Assembly: GCF_002091985.1 (NCBI RefSeq)
Contig: NZ_MKKX01000017.1
Coordinates: 372,001-436,000 of the forward strand
DNA length: 64,000 nt
Source of the DNA: Rhodococcus sp. 1163
GTDB lineage: Bacteria > Actinomycetota > Actinomycetes > Mycobacteriales > Mycobacteriaceae
Direction: 5' to 3'
This document shows positions 1 through 12,482 of this stretch, in pieces. The notes under the pieces were generated by a model. The model was not told where the DNA came from and searched no databases. It saw only the letters and a program-made list of their open reading frames with translations. The position numbers and the translations under genes are program-made. Positions within the stretch are counted from its first letter, which is position 1. Every line of letters starts with the position of its first letter.

Positions 1-24
1 CTCACACCATCCGGGTGATGTGAG
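1..24. repeat. Imperfect 24-bp palindrome at the window edge
   Basis: CTCACA (1-6) pairs with TGTGAG (19-24), with partial pairing inside. It could be an operator or the end of a structure that starts outside the window; nothing to its left is visible. Positions 25-123 show no convincing gene. Confidence 0.3.
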
Positions 25-123
25 GTCAGTACCACCGTCGACTACTCATCACAGGCATCGATCTCCGCAGAAATCAGCCGCGCTACGGTGTACGAAGCAG
101 TCGGGTAGGCGAAAGGATCTTCG

Positions 124-186
124 GTGGAGTATCGGATCGACGAACTTGCGCAAGCTATGGAACCACAAGCTGAGGACCAGGCCTGA
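124..186 (+). pseudogene. 20-codon frame resembling the start of a MerR regulator
   Basis: A GTG start at 124 has a good ribosome site (GAAAGGA, 111-117, 6 nt spacing) and encodes 20 residues beginning VEYRIDELAQA, which is very like the first helix of MerR-family proteins (typically MEYRIDELAR). It then stops with TGA at 184-186, three bases before the next gene. It could be a truncated MerR remnant or a short translated leader coupled to the flavoprotein downstream. The similarity is short, so this is a weak call. Confidence 0.3.
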
Positions 187-189
187 GCC

Positions 190-4042
<3,853 letters not shown>

Positions 4043-4046
<4 letters not shown>

Positions 4047-5773
4047 GATGCTGCCACCGCATGCTGCGAGTCGACGATCTCGGCGTAGGTGGGGCACGTG
4101 ATGACCAGGTCTTCGTGCGTACCGAGCCCGACCGGTCTGCCGTCGTCGAGCACGAGGATCTGGTCCGCGTCGACGATGGTCGAGACGCGTTGTGCAACAA
4201 CGATCATGCAGGCATCCTTCATGACGGGTTTCAGCGCGCCTCGGAGGTTGGCATCGGTGGTGAGGTCGAGCGCGGAGAACGAGTCGTCGAACAGGTAGAT
4301 GCTCGGGCGTCGCACGAGGGCCCGTGCGATCGCGAGCCGCTGACGCTGGCCCCCGGAGACAGTTGTTCCGCCCTGCGCGACGGCGGTCTCGAGGCCGTCG
4401 GGCATCTTTCGGACGAAATCTGCACCTTGTGCGATCTCGAGCGCCTCCCACAGTTCTTCGTCGGTGGCGTCGGACTTGCCATATCGAAGGTTGGTGGCGA
4501 TGGTTCCGGAGAACAGGTAAGGCTTCTGCGGGATGAGGCCGATCTCCGATCTCAGGATGTCGATGTCGAGTTCGCGAATATCGACGCCGCCGACCAAGAC
4601 CTGCCCCGCCGTGACGTCGATGAGTCTGGGGATCAGGTTGATCAGTGTGGTCTTACCCGATCCGGTACCGCCGATGATGGCGGTGACCTTGCCTGGTTCG
4701 GCGACGAGGTCGACACCGCTCAGTACGGGGAATTGCGCTCCAGGAAAGGAGAATTCGGCGTTGCGCAGCTCGACACGGCCGGGCGTCGTCACGAATGCCT
4801 TGGGCGCGGCCGGCAGTACGACCGAAGATTCGGTGGCAAGCACCTCGCTGATGCGGTCGGCACATACCGACGCCCGCGGCACCATCATCGCGATGAACGA
4901 CGCCATCATGACCGACATCAGGATCAACATGATGTAGCTGAGAAGCGCTGTCAACGAACCGATTTCCATGGTTCCGTCGTTGATGGCATGGCCGCCGAAC
5001 CAGATCACCGCGACGCTGGTCACGTTGCTGATCAGCATCACTGTCGGAAACATGAGGGCCATCAACCGACCGACACGAAGCGCGGCATCGGTCAAGGAGT
5101 CGTTGGCGACGGCGAATCGATCGATCTCGAATCGCTCACGCACGAAAGCCCTGACGACGCGGATGCCGGTGATCTGCTCACGGAGTACGCGGTTGACTGC
5201 GTCGATACGGATCTGCATGGACCGGAACCCCGGCACCATGCGAACCACGATGAGTCCCATCGAGATTGCCAGTCCGGGAACCGCGATCAGCAGTATCCAG
5301 GCCAGACCGATGTCTTCCCGAAGCGCCATCACCACCCCACCGATACACATGATCGGCGCCATCACCAAAATGGTGAAGCCCATGACGATCAGTAGCTGGA
5401 CCTGTTGCACGTCATTGGTGTTGCGGGTGATGAGCGACGGCGCGCCGAACTGCCCGACTTCACGTGCCGAGAATGTCCCGACGCGATGCAGAATGGACTT
5501 CCGCAGATCGCGGCCGGCACCCATGGCAGCTTTCGCACCGATGAGCACGGCCGCGACCGAGCAGACGATCTGAACAAGCGAGACACCCAGCATCCACATG
5601 CCGGTGGACACGATGTAGTCCGTGTCCCCGCGAGTGACGCCGTTGTCGATGATGTCCGCGTTGAGTCGCGGTAGGTAAAGCGAGGCAGCCGTGGCCACGA
5701 ACTGCAGCACCACCAGTGCCGCAATCGAACGCTTGTACGGGGCCAGATAGGTCTTCAGCAGTGGAATCAGCAT
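4043..5773 (-). CDS. ABC exporter subunit, degenerate-site half of a heterodimer
   Basis: 576 residues with an N-terminal six-helix ABC membrane domain (about 10-310) and a C-terminal ATPase. Walker A GGTGSGKTT and signature TVSGGQRQRL are intact, but Walker B reads IYLFDDSFSALD (Asp in place of the catalytic Glu) and the H-loop reads VVAQRVST (Gln for His). This is the known pattern of the non-catalytic site in heterodimeric exporters such as TM287/288-type pairs. The ATG at 5773 sits in one arm of a 12-bp inverted repeat, and no good Shine-Dalgarno is seen, so expression may depend on local RNA structure. Confidence 0.92.
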
Positions 5774-5775
5774 GA

Positions 5776-5848
5776 CGGCCGAAGGTTACTCGTGCACATA
5801 TAGAACAGTCTCCACACTTTTCGGGGTGTACGAGGCAACCTTCGGCCG
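5776..5848. repeat. 12-bp perfect inverted repeat between mmpL and the ABC operon
   Basis: CGGCCGAAGGTT (5776-5787) is repeated as AACCTTCGGCCG (5837-5848), 49 bp apart. One arm lies three bases from the ABC start codon, the other just before the mmpL stop. In RNA read leftwards the arms could form a hairpin around the ABC translation start; as DNA they could be a two-site operator. Confidence 0.5.
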
Positions 5849-5856
5849 ATCTCGAC

Positions 5857-8175
5857 TCAAGCCGTGACTGGTTGCTCCTCCTTGGCCTTCGGCCTGGCTG
5901 CGTTCAACTTGGCACCTTCGATGTCGACGTCGGGAAGAATCTTGTCGAGCCACTTGGGCAACCACCACGCTTTGTCGCCGAGAAGCGCCATCACCGAAGG
6001 GATGATGACCATGCGGACGACGAATGCATCGAAGAAGACTGCGGCAGCCAAGGCAAAGCCGATCGACTTGATGAACGAGTCCGGTTCGGCCATGAAGGCC
6101 GCGAACACGGAGATCATGATGACGGCAGCGGAGGTGACGACGCGTGCGCCGTACTTGAACCCGTTCACGACGGCGTCCTTCGCAGATGCGCCGTGCACAT
6201 ACTCCTCCCGCATGCGAGACACCAGGAACACCTGGTAGTCCATCGCGAGCCCGAACACCACACCGATGAGGAAGATCGGCATGAAGCTCACGATCGGTTG
6301 CGGGTTGCTGATCAGCCCCAGGCCACCTTCTTGGAAGATGAACACCGTGGCGCCGAACGTGGCGAGAACGCTGAGCAAGAAGCCGATGGTGGCCGTCAGA
6401 GGCACCAGAATCGACCGGAACACCAGCATCAGCAGCACGAACGCCAGTCCGACCACCACTGCCAGGTACGGCACCAACGCGTCCTGCAAGCGTTCGGAGA
6501 CGTCGATCTCGAGCGCGGTCTGACCCGTCACGCCGTAGGAGACGCCGGTGCTCTCCTTCACTCCGGATTCCGCGGCCCTCAGGTTTTCGACGAGGTCCTT
6601 GGTTTCCTGACTGTTCGGTCCACTGGACGGTGTCACGATGATCTGAGCGGTATCGCCGGCCGGGTTCACCGCGATGACCTGAGCGTTGGACACATCGGAT
6701 TGTTCGTAGATCGCGTCGACGACCTTCTGGAAAGCCGCAGTGCGATCGGCGTCGGCCACATCGGTGGCGTCGGCGATGGTCAGAAGCGGTCCGCTCTTAC
6801 CCGGTCCGAATCCTTCACCTTCGAGGTCGTAAGCCTTACGCACCGATGTCGCCGGGTCGGCAGTGGCAATACTCGGCAGTGCAAGCGAGAGTCCGGTCGT
6901 CGGGCCTGCGATGACGCCGAGGAGCACGATGCCGCCGATGAGACCCAGAGCTGGGCGCTTGACCAGGAAGCGTGCCCAACGAAGGCCATTGGTCGGCGTC
7001 GCGTTCGGATCTTCGGGGTCGGTGGTGTTGACGAACTTGATCTTGCCTGCGAAAGCCTTGCCCTTGTAGAGGCCGAGCATTGCGGGCAGGAAGGTCAGCG
7101 CAATCAGCACTGCGGTGAACACGGCGAAGGCCGCGGCCAGACCCATCTGCGAAAGGAATGGAATTCCGACGACGCGCAGAGCAACGAGCGCAATCAACAC
7201 AGTTGCGCCGGCGAACACGACGGCCGAGCCTGCCGTACCGACGGAGCGTCCGACGGCTTCCTCCCGGTCATCGGTGAGCGTCAGCTCATGCCGATAGCGG
7301 GCGAGAATGAACAGTGAGTAGTCGATGGCGACCGCGAGGCCGATCATCACCGCCAGAATCGGGGTGAACGAGGACAGATCGGCGAAGCCGGACGCGGTGG
7401 TGATGGCGAGGCTGCTGATTCCGATGCCGACGATGGCAGTGATCAGCGGAAGGCTAGCCGCGGCGGCCGAACCGAACATGATGAGCAGCACGATGGCGGC
7501 GACGGCCAGGCCGACGATTTCGGACGTCCCGCCCGGTGGGGACGCATCCTGGGCGACACTGCCACCGAGTTCGACGGTGAGGCCCGCATCGCGTGCCGGC
7601 TGCGCAGCATCGTCGAGTGCGGTACGCAGATCGTCGGTGACATCGGCGAGTTCGGCGGCAATCGGGACATCGAGCGTGCCGATGTTGCCCTCCGGACTCA
7701 ACGGCGACAGCGCTGCGGCATTGGCGGCCGCGACGTCGGGAGCAGTGCCGTCCTTGGCTGCGAGCTCGTTGTACTGCTCGACGATTGCTTTGTTGCCAGC
7801 AACCGGTCCGACCAGCGGCTTCTCTCCGCCTGGCTTGACCGCGGCCTCGACGTCGGCGATCTTGTCTATCTCGGCGATGGTGGCATCGATCGCTGCGGTG
7901 TACGCAGGCGTGTCGAGGCTTTGACCATCAGGCGCTGCGAAGACGTAGTTCGCGGAGACGGCTGTCAGCGGGTCTTCGGCGTTACCGAATCGCTCGGCTT
8001 GCAGATCGAGTGCGGACTGCGCGGGAGTGCCCGGAATATTGAACGAGTTGGCAGTCGGACCTGAGAGGGTCGACGCCCCGATGCCCGCCAGCACCAGAAT
8101 TGCGAGCCACAGGGCAATGACTATGCCTTTTCGTCGGTAAGCGAACTTGCCGATTCGGTATAGATAGGTGGCCAC
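5857..8175 (-). CDS. MMPL/RND-family membrane transporter
   Basis: 772 residues with the two-repeat MMPL layout: a first helix (about 15-35), a large extracytoplasmic loop, a helix bundle near 190-370, a second loop, and a final bundle near 540-750. The proton-relay motifs are visible as GLAVAIDYSLFI in the first half and GLAMDYQVFL in the second. MMPL proteins export lipids or drugs using the proton gradient; in Mycobacteriales they often carry envelope lipids. GTG at 8175 has GAGGAA 7 nt upstream, and that ribosome site overlaps the stop codon of the tetR gene, so the two are coupled. Probably repressed by that TetR. Confidence 0.93.
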   Translation of the reverse strand: MATYLYRIGKFAYRRKGIVIALWLAILVLAGIGASTLSGPTANSFNIPGTPAQSALDLQAERFGNAEDPLTAVSANYVFAAPDGQSLDTPAYTAAIDATIAEIDKIADVEAAVKPGGEKPLVGPVAGNKAIVEQYNELAAKDGTAPDVAAANAAALSPLSPEGNIGTLDVPIAAELADVTDDLRTALDDAAQPARDAGLTVELGGSVAQDASPPGGTSEIVGLAVAAIVLLIMFGSAAAASLPLITAIVGIGISSLAITTASGFADLSSFTPILAVMIGLAVAIDYSLFILARYRHELTLTDDREEAVGRSVGTAGSAVVFAGATVLIALVALRVVGIPFLSQMGLAAAFAVFTAVLIALTFLPAMLGLYKGKAFAGKIKFVNTTDPEDPNATPTNGLRWARFLVKRPALGLIGGIVLLGVIAGPTTGLSLALPSIATADPATSVRKAYDLEGEGFGPGKSGPLLTIADATDVADADRTAAFQKVVDAIYEQSDVSNAQVIAVNPAGDTAQIIVTPSSGPNSQETKDLVENLRAAESGVKESTGVSYGVTGQTALEIDVSERLQDALVPYLAVVVGLAFVLLMLVFRSILVPLTATIGFLLSVLATFGATVFIFQEGGLGLISNPQPIVSFMPIFLIGVVFGLAMDYQVFLVSRMREEYVHGASAKDAVVNGFKYGARVVTSAAVIMISVFAAFMAEPDSFIKSIGFALAAAVFFDAFVVRMVIIPSVMALLGDKAWWLPKWLDKILPDVDIEGAKLNAARPKAKEEQPVTA

Positions 8176-8186
8176 TGGTTGGTTCC

Positions 8187-8810
8187 TCAGTTCGTTTTCG
8201 TTGTATTCGGGGCCGGAAGGCCGGCTTGCAGTTGATCGAATGCATCCTCGACGAGCTGTTTGGGTGAGAGCATTCCCGAGGTGTCGTTGGTCCAGAGGGT
8301 CAACGCTGCAACGACAGCGGCGCCGACGGCCATCTGCAGCAGGTTCGGATAGAGATCGGTCTCGATGTCGGTGCCGGTTCGTTGCGCGATCGCTTCGCCG
8401 AGTACGCGGGTGAGCGACTGATGAATTTCGAGCTTGCGGGCCATCACGGCGGGATTGGACTCGATGAGCTGTGCGGCCGCGAACGTCTCGCCGAGATCAC
8501 GCTCGGGATCGGTCACGATCGACACGGCGATGTAGCGCAGCGACTCCCAGATCGGTTCCTCCGCCGGCCGCGCACGAAGCATGCCGAACCACTCGAGCGC
8601 AGATGTCTCGATGTGATGGAGGACAGCTTCTTCCTTGTTGGCGAAGTAGTTGTGAAATGTCCGCGTGGATACGCCTGCCTCGGCAGCGATGGCGTCGGCT
8701 GTGACCGCGTCCAGTCCCCGAGCCGTGCCGAGACGGACAGCCGCGAGACCGAGAGCATCGCGGGTTGCCGCCTTCTTCAGGTCACGAAGGCCGGTGTTGG
8801 GAACAGTCAC
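8187..8810 (-). CDS. TetR-family repressor, probable regulator of mmpL
   Basis: 207 residues. The DNA-binding helix-turn-helix is TADAIAAEAGVSTRTFHNYF (about 40-59), followed by an all-helical ligand domain. The start chosen is GTG 8810: a -10 box TAGTTT (reverse of 8818-8823) ends 7 nt before it, so the message is probably leaderless. The gene lies directly upstream of the MMPL transporter with an 11-bp gap, and two TTGCA...TGCAA dyads overlap its promoter. Autorepression and repression of the exporter is the natural reading. Confidence 0.9.
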   Translation of the reverse strand: MTVPNTGLRDLKKAATRDALGLAAVRLGTARGLDAVTADAIAAEAGVSTRTFHNYFANKEEAVLHHIETSALEWFGMLRARPAEEPIWESLRYIAVSIVTDPERDLGETFAAAQLIESNPAVMARKLEIHQSLTRVLGEAIAQRTGTDIETDLYPNLLQMAVGAAVVAALTLWTNDTSGMLSPKQLVEDAFDQLQAGLPAPNTTKTN

Positions 8811-8817
8811 TCCACCC

Positions 8818-8845
8818 AAACTACGGACTTTGCAGAGTTCTGCAA
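8818..8845 (-). promoter_or_regulatory. Promoter of the tetR-mmpL operon
   Basis: Read leftwards: -35 TTGCAG (8845-8840), 16-bp spacer, -10 TAGTTT (8823-8818), then 7 nt to the GTG start. The -35 and most of the spacer fall inside the first operator dyad. Confidence 0.55.
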
Positions 8846-8863
8846 TGTTGCACTCGACTGCAA
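8830..8863. promoter_or_regulatory. Two tandem TetR-type operators
   Basis: TTGCAGAGTTCTGCAA (8830-8845) is a perfect dyad with a 2-bp centre. TTGCACTCGACTGCAA (8848-8863) is the same pattern with one mismatched pair. Their centres are 18 bp apart, which suits cooperative binding of two dimers over the -35 region. Confidence 0.6.
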
Positions 8864-8924
8864 GTATGTCGAATGCGTCACAGCGAATAGTTTTTATGAA
8901 CTAGGACACATCACAAAAACTACT

Positions 8925-9380
8925 TCAGCGTCGTGCCCACGCCGCCGGATCGCTGGTCAGGTCGAAGATGAGCGACGGCAGGTCATCGTCGGCGATCTCC
9001 GCCAAAGAGACAGCCTCCAAAACGGCGCGCATGTTCGATCGCACAGCAAGCCACACCAACCGGAGGGGTTCAGCAGGACCGGGATAGTCGACATCCTCCG
9101 GGCGCTGACCCCGCACCGACGCCAGCGGGCCCTCGACCGCTCGAATGACATCGGCGACGGAAATCTCCGCGGGTGGACGGGCCAACCAGTAACCGCCGTC
9201 CGGGCCACGCCTGCTGCGTACCAAATCGGCTCGCCGAAGATCGGCGAGAACGGACTCCAGGAACTTGTGCGGGATGTTCTGCGCCGTCGCCAGCGCCTCT
9301 GCCTTTCCCGGAGCTCCGCCGGCCGCGGCAATCTCGAGTAGCGTCCGCACGGCATAGTCCGCCTTGGCGGTAATGTGCAC
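8925..9380 (-). CDS. Rrf2-family transcriptional regulator without cysteines
   Basis: 151 residues. The N-terminus HITAKADYAVRTLLEIAA and the winged-helix segment NIPHKFLESVLADLRRADLV followed by RSRRGPDGGYWLARP are diagnostic of Rrf2 proteins. There is no cysteine in the whole chain, so it cannot hold the Fe-S cluster used by IscR, NsrR and RsrR. GTG at 9380 has GAAGGGA upstream at good spacing; a longer open frame to 9518 is not supported by homology. A TTCCTA/TAGGAA dyad lies just upstream and is a candidate autoregulatory site. Confidence 0.9.
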   Translation of the reverse strand: MHITAKADYAVRTLLEIAAAGGAPGKAEALATAQNIPHKFLESVLADLRRADLVRSRRGPDGGYWLARPPAEISVADVIRAVEGPLASVRGQRPEDVDYPGPAEPLRLVWLAVRSNMRAVLEAVSLAEIADDDLPSLIFDLTSDPAAWARR

Positions 9381-9408
9381 CGTCGGTCCCTTCGTAGGAT
9401 GTCCCCAA

Positions 9409-9429
9409 TTCCTACCATTCGAATAGGAA
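9409..9429. promoter_or_regulatory. Candidate Rrf2 operator dyad
   Basis: TTCCTA (9409-9414) and TAGGAA (9424-9429) are perfect 6-bp arms around a 9-bp spacer, 29 bp upstream of the rrf2-type start codon and in the region facing the hydrolase gene. Confidence 0.4.
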
Positions 9430-9548
9430 ATGAGCCAGTTCCTGCCTGATGGAGCGGACACCCATTGGAAGCGGACACCCTTTTTGCTAAGCCCGTACCG
9501 TTTCTCACACGCGAACATGGCGGCATGCTTTACAAAAACGGTGCACGC

Positions 9549-10055
9549 TTATGCCGTCCAACTCGCTGCGATCGTGTCGAGTACGCCGACGAACTGGTGC
9601 CCACCCGATCGGTGCTCGTGCACGGACGCCGAGGGTAGACGGGTCGAGTGCAACTTCAAATGGTCAAACGGCACCACCTCGTCGTCGCGGCAATGATGCA
9701 ACGACAGCGCCACTTGGGGTTCCGGTCCAGTGAACGCATAGTCCTCGACGTCCCATCCTTTCGACGTCCAGTCCGGCATCGCCAGCAGCACTGCGTTCGA
9801 CGGAATGGCTCGACGTTTCTCCGCAAGCACACGTATCAGGATCGATGCGCCGAAAGAATGCCCGACGACGATATCCCCGGACTTCATCGCGTCCAGATAC
9901 GTACGGACAATCGTGGCCCATGCCTCGAACGACATATCTTGGTCCGGGATGTGCGGCATCTCCATGGCACACCCGAGTCTGTGCGCAAGCCCTTCCGCTA
10001 TCGGGCGATCGTCGACGTATCCGCCGGCACCATGGAAATAGAGCAGTCGACGCAT
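9549..10055 (-). CDS. Small alpha/beta hydrolase
   Basis: 168 residues, short for the fold, like RBBP9/YdeN-type serine hydrolases. Visible: FHGAGGY oxyanion loop near residue 7, nucleophile GHSFGAS near 65, acid in HCRDDEVVPF and catalytic His in GGHQF. The second ATG (10055) is chosen because AGGAGG at 10065-10070 touches the first ATG but is 9 nt from the second. Substrate unknown. Confidence 0.85.
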   Translation of the reverse strand: MRRLLYFHGAGGYVDDRPIAEGLAHRLGCAMEMPHIPDQDMSFEAWATIVRTYLDAMKSGDIVVGHSFGASILIRVLAEKRRAIPSNAVLLAMPDWTSKGWDVEDYAFTGPEPQVALSLHHCRDDEVVPFDHLKLHSTRLPSASVHEHRSGGHQFVGVLDTIAASWTA

Positions 10056-10203
10056 GTGATGCATCCTCCTCGAATCTGGTTGGTCCAGTAAGCAGACCCG
10101 GGCGGTCGAGCGAATTCACCGGTTTGGCTCAGGCGCCGGCGGAAGGGAACCGTTTCTGTCTCGACTGCGTCTAATCTGTCGACGGAACAATCAAGGAGGG
10201 GCG

Positions 10204-10740
10204 ATGCGACGTGGAGTGCTGGCAACAGCCGCTGCCCTGACCCTCCTCACCAGCTGCGGCCAACCCGTCGAAGGCAACGCGGTCGCCGGCGAACCCTCAC
10301 TGGCCGACCAGTTCGACCCCTGCACCATCCCCGACGACGCCATCGCGCGCACCGGACTCGATCCCGACTCCCGTCGCGCCGAGGCTGATATCGGGATTTC
10401 GACCAAGGATTGGAAGAGATGCCACTGGCAGGACGCGTCGACAATTTCGCGGTACTCGTATCACGTCCTATTTTCACAAAAGTTCACCCTTGCCGACGTG
10501 CGAACGAATCCGGACAATGTCGGATTCTCCGACGTCATGGTCGGTACTCGTGCAGCGCTGCTCTACCGGTTGAGGGTTTCCGACAGCAAGGGAATTTGCG
10601 ACCTCGCATTCGACACAGAAGAGGGTGTCGTCATCATTTTTGCCAACAGTCAAAGCCCCAGCGATACTGCCGGACAGAACCTTTGCGAGATCGTCCGGCG
10701 ACACACGGAAGATGTCGAATCGTATCTTCCACCATCGTGA
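10204..10740 (+). CDS. DUF3558-family lipoprotein
   Basis: 178 residues with a lipoprotein signal: positive start, hydrophobic run and lipobox LLTSC with Cys18. The secreted part matches the DUF3558 pattern common in Rhodococcus and Mycobacterium (DPCTIPDDAIARTGLDP, then GCxW-like KRCHWQ, a later ICDLAFDTEEG and a final CEIVRR). Function of the family is unknown. AAGGAGGGG gives a strong ribosome site, and TAATCT at 10172-10177 may be the -10. It is followed after 30 bp by a small helical protein gene with its own AAAGGAG site, likely the same operon. Confidence 0.87.
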   Translation: MRRGVLATAAALTLLTSCGQPVEGNAVAGEPSLADQFDPCTIPDDAIARTGLDPDSRRAEADIGISTKDWKRCHWQDASTISRYSYHVLFSQKFTLADVRTNPDNVGFSDVMVGTRAALLYRLRVSDSKGICDLAFDTEEGVVIIFANSQSPSDTAGQNLCEIVRRHTEDVESYLPPS

Positions 10741-10770
10741 ACAGTCGAGCGTCCATCAAAAGGAGCACAC

Positions 10771-11154
10771 GTGCCCCCGAAATCAATCGAACCGAATCTC
10801 CTAACGCATTGGCACGACCTCGCTGCCGAAGCAGACAATGGCCACCTCTACTTGACTGCTGACGCCGCAAGAGCGTGCGATGTGGCGTGCGATCAGTATC
10901 TCGATTTGCTGAAAACCTGCAAGAATCGCGCCTACGAACTCGCGCACGTCAAAGGCATGGGTGACTTCGAATCCGGCCGGGCGCTGGCGCGGAAGTTTTC
11001 GCTGAAAGCAGTGGGCGGTGACAACAACCTCGTCGATGTCTTGGACAGCCACATTCTCGTAGTCGAATCCATGCAAACTGTATTCCGCAAGTTCATCGTC
11101 AGCACCGCCGCAACCGACGGGGAGAACGCGTCGAGTATCGACGGGCCAAAGTAG
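10771..11154 (+). CDS. Conserved hypothetical helical protein
   Basis: 127 residues, GTG start with AAAAGGAG 8 nt upstream. The chain looks all-helical with two cysteines in ARACDVACDQY and no signal peptide. Size and position after a DUF3558 lipoprotein recall the small secretion-associated proteins of actinobacteria, but there is no WXG motif, so that link is only a suggestion. No function can be assigned. Confidence 0.7.
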   Translation: MPPKSIEPNLLTHWHDLAAEADNGHLYLTADAARACDVACDQYLDLLKTCKNRAYELAHVKGMGDFESGRALARKFSLKAVGGDNNLVDVLDSHILVVESMQTVFRKFIVSTAATDGENASSIDGPK

Positions 11155-11194
11155 GAGTCCAAACACCCGATGGCACGGGCAAAACGGCGTTCTC

Positions 11195-11545
11195 TCAGTG
11201 CTGTTGGACGATATTGAAGACGTTCCCATCCGGAGCCCGGACGAAGAATCGAGTCACTCCCCAGGTTTCGGTGGTCAGCGGATGCACGATGTCGTACCCA
11301 TTCTCCTGCGCCTCGGCGAGGGCCGCGTCGATGTCGTCGACTTTGATCGAGACGACGGGGTTGGCGGAGGCAGACGCGTCGTGCGTAAGAATTTGGATGT
11401 GGGCTCCTGTGCTCGGCGACGTGTACCGGGCGACCCATCCCAGGTTGAACTCTTCGACGCTCAGGCCGAGGTAGTCGGTGTAGAAGCTTCGTGCCTCGCC
11501 CATATCGGGTACCGCAATGTCGGCGATGATATCGGTGATCTTCAT
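11195..11545 (-). CDS. VOC/glyoxalase-fold protein
   Basis: 116 residues of a single VOC domain: DIAVPDMGEARSFYTDYLGL at the start, a central ARYTSPSTGAHIQIL strand pair, and the C-terminal RAPDGNVFNIVQ with the usual metal-site Glu position replaced by Asn. Two ATGs are possible; GGAGGAG touches the ATG at 11551 and is 6 nt from the one at 11545, so 11545 is used. Members include bleomycin-binding and lyase/dioxygenase enzymes; the role here is not known. Confidence 0.87.
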   Translation of the reverse strand: MKITDIIADIAVPDMGEARSFYTDYLGLSVEEFNLGWVARYTSPSTGAHIQILTHDASASANPVVSIKVDDIDAALAEAQENGYDIVHPLTTETWGVTRFFVRAPDGNVFNIVQQH

Positions 11546-11631
11546 GTGCATCTCCTCCGCGAGGTGATCTTCTTTCCCAAATCCTGCCACGAGGCTGGGG
11601 CACATGGATCGACGTTCCTCGAATCGGTGTT

Positions 11632-12318
11632 CTAAGTGCTCGAGTTGATCAGAAAGTCCACGGATCCGGTTGCTTCGACTGTCACGAATCCTAGTGATGG
11701 CGGTTCGATTCCGTAGTCGCTCCACGTCGTCGGGATACTTCCCGACGCGATCAGCGAATCACCGGATTGCAGTACCTCCATCTGAACCGAGACCTTCCGC
11801 GACTGGTCTTTGAGTGTCAGAGTGCCTTCTGCTGTGACAGTTTCGGTAGTTCCGTCCTTCGGGAGTGCCGACAGATCGACAGGCGAATCGATGGTGAACA
11901 TTGCCGTCGGGTAGGTGGCCGTGTCGAAGATGTTTCCGCGGAACTGGCTGTCGCGCCGCCCATTGTCGGTACTGATCGAATTCGTCTGCACCACAACCTC
12001 GCCCGCGGTGAGCGAATTATCGGCGATGGTGACGCTGCCGCTCACTTCGGTGGTCGAACCCACGACCGTGACGTCGGCCCCGTTGAGGACCTCCTTGACG
12101 GTGTATCCCGCGGCCGTCGTGTTGGCCGCGTCTCCCGCGACCACCGTCCACCGTCCGTCGATGCCGTCGGTCGACGCGGCCTGCGCTCCGGACGTGGACA
12201 CGGTAGCTGCAGGGGCGTCGTCCTCGGCGAAAATTTTGCCGTAGATCCAGGGTCCGACGAGAATTACGAGGGCCACTACGACCACTATCCCGAGCGCACT
12301 CCACCGTTTCTTGGTCAT
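11632..12318 (-). CDS. YceI-family protein with N-terminal anchor
   Basis: 228 residues. A KKRW start and hydrophobic helix (about 7-26) anchor it; an acidic Ala/Ser linker follows, then a YceI lipocalin-like barrel (DGRWTVVAGD, SVTIADNSLTAGEV, QFRGNIFDTATYPTAMF, final WSDYGIEPP). YceI proteins bind isoprenoid-type lipids in the envelope. ATG 12318 is 8 nt from a TAGCAT -10 (reverse of 12327-12332), so the transcript is probably leaderless; the frame upstream of it is not conserved. Confidence 0.9.
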   Translation of the reverse strand: MTKKRWSALGIVVVVALVILVGPWIYGKIFAEDDAPAATVSTSGAQAASTDGIDGRWTVVAGDAANTTAAGYTVKEVLNGADVTVVGSTTEVSGSVTIADNSLTAGEVVVQTNSISTDNGRRDSQFRGNIFDTATYPTAMFTIDSPVDLSALPKDGTTETVTAEGTLTLKDQSRKVSVQMEVLQSGDSLIASGSIPTTWSDYGIEPPSLGFVTVEATGSVDFLINSST

Positions 12319-12482
12319 GCAACCCGATGCTAGTTGCACCTTCAACTCGATGGGTGACCTAGCGCCTGGCAAGTTACTGAGATATTCGTCCGTCTTCGCC
12401 GGCAGGGCTCGGACTGGATAGCCGTACCAAAACTCCTCCCGAACTGGAATGCTGGTATTCGACGATCAAGGTGGTGGCGCGT

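Noticed and set aside
4061..5395. Long + strand open frame opposite the ABC exporter gene
   Set aside because: It is the antisense of a conserved transporter; the translation is His/Asp/Arg-rich low-quality sequence produced by the GC-rich codon bias.
5872..7317. Long + strand open frame opposite the MMPL gene
   Set aside because: Same antisense artefact; no domain or ribosome site.
9430..9696. Short + strand gene between the Rrf2 and hydrolase genes
   Set aside because: Mostly antisense of the hydrolase; no recognised domain.
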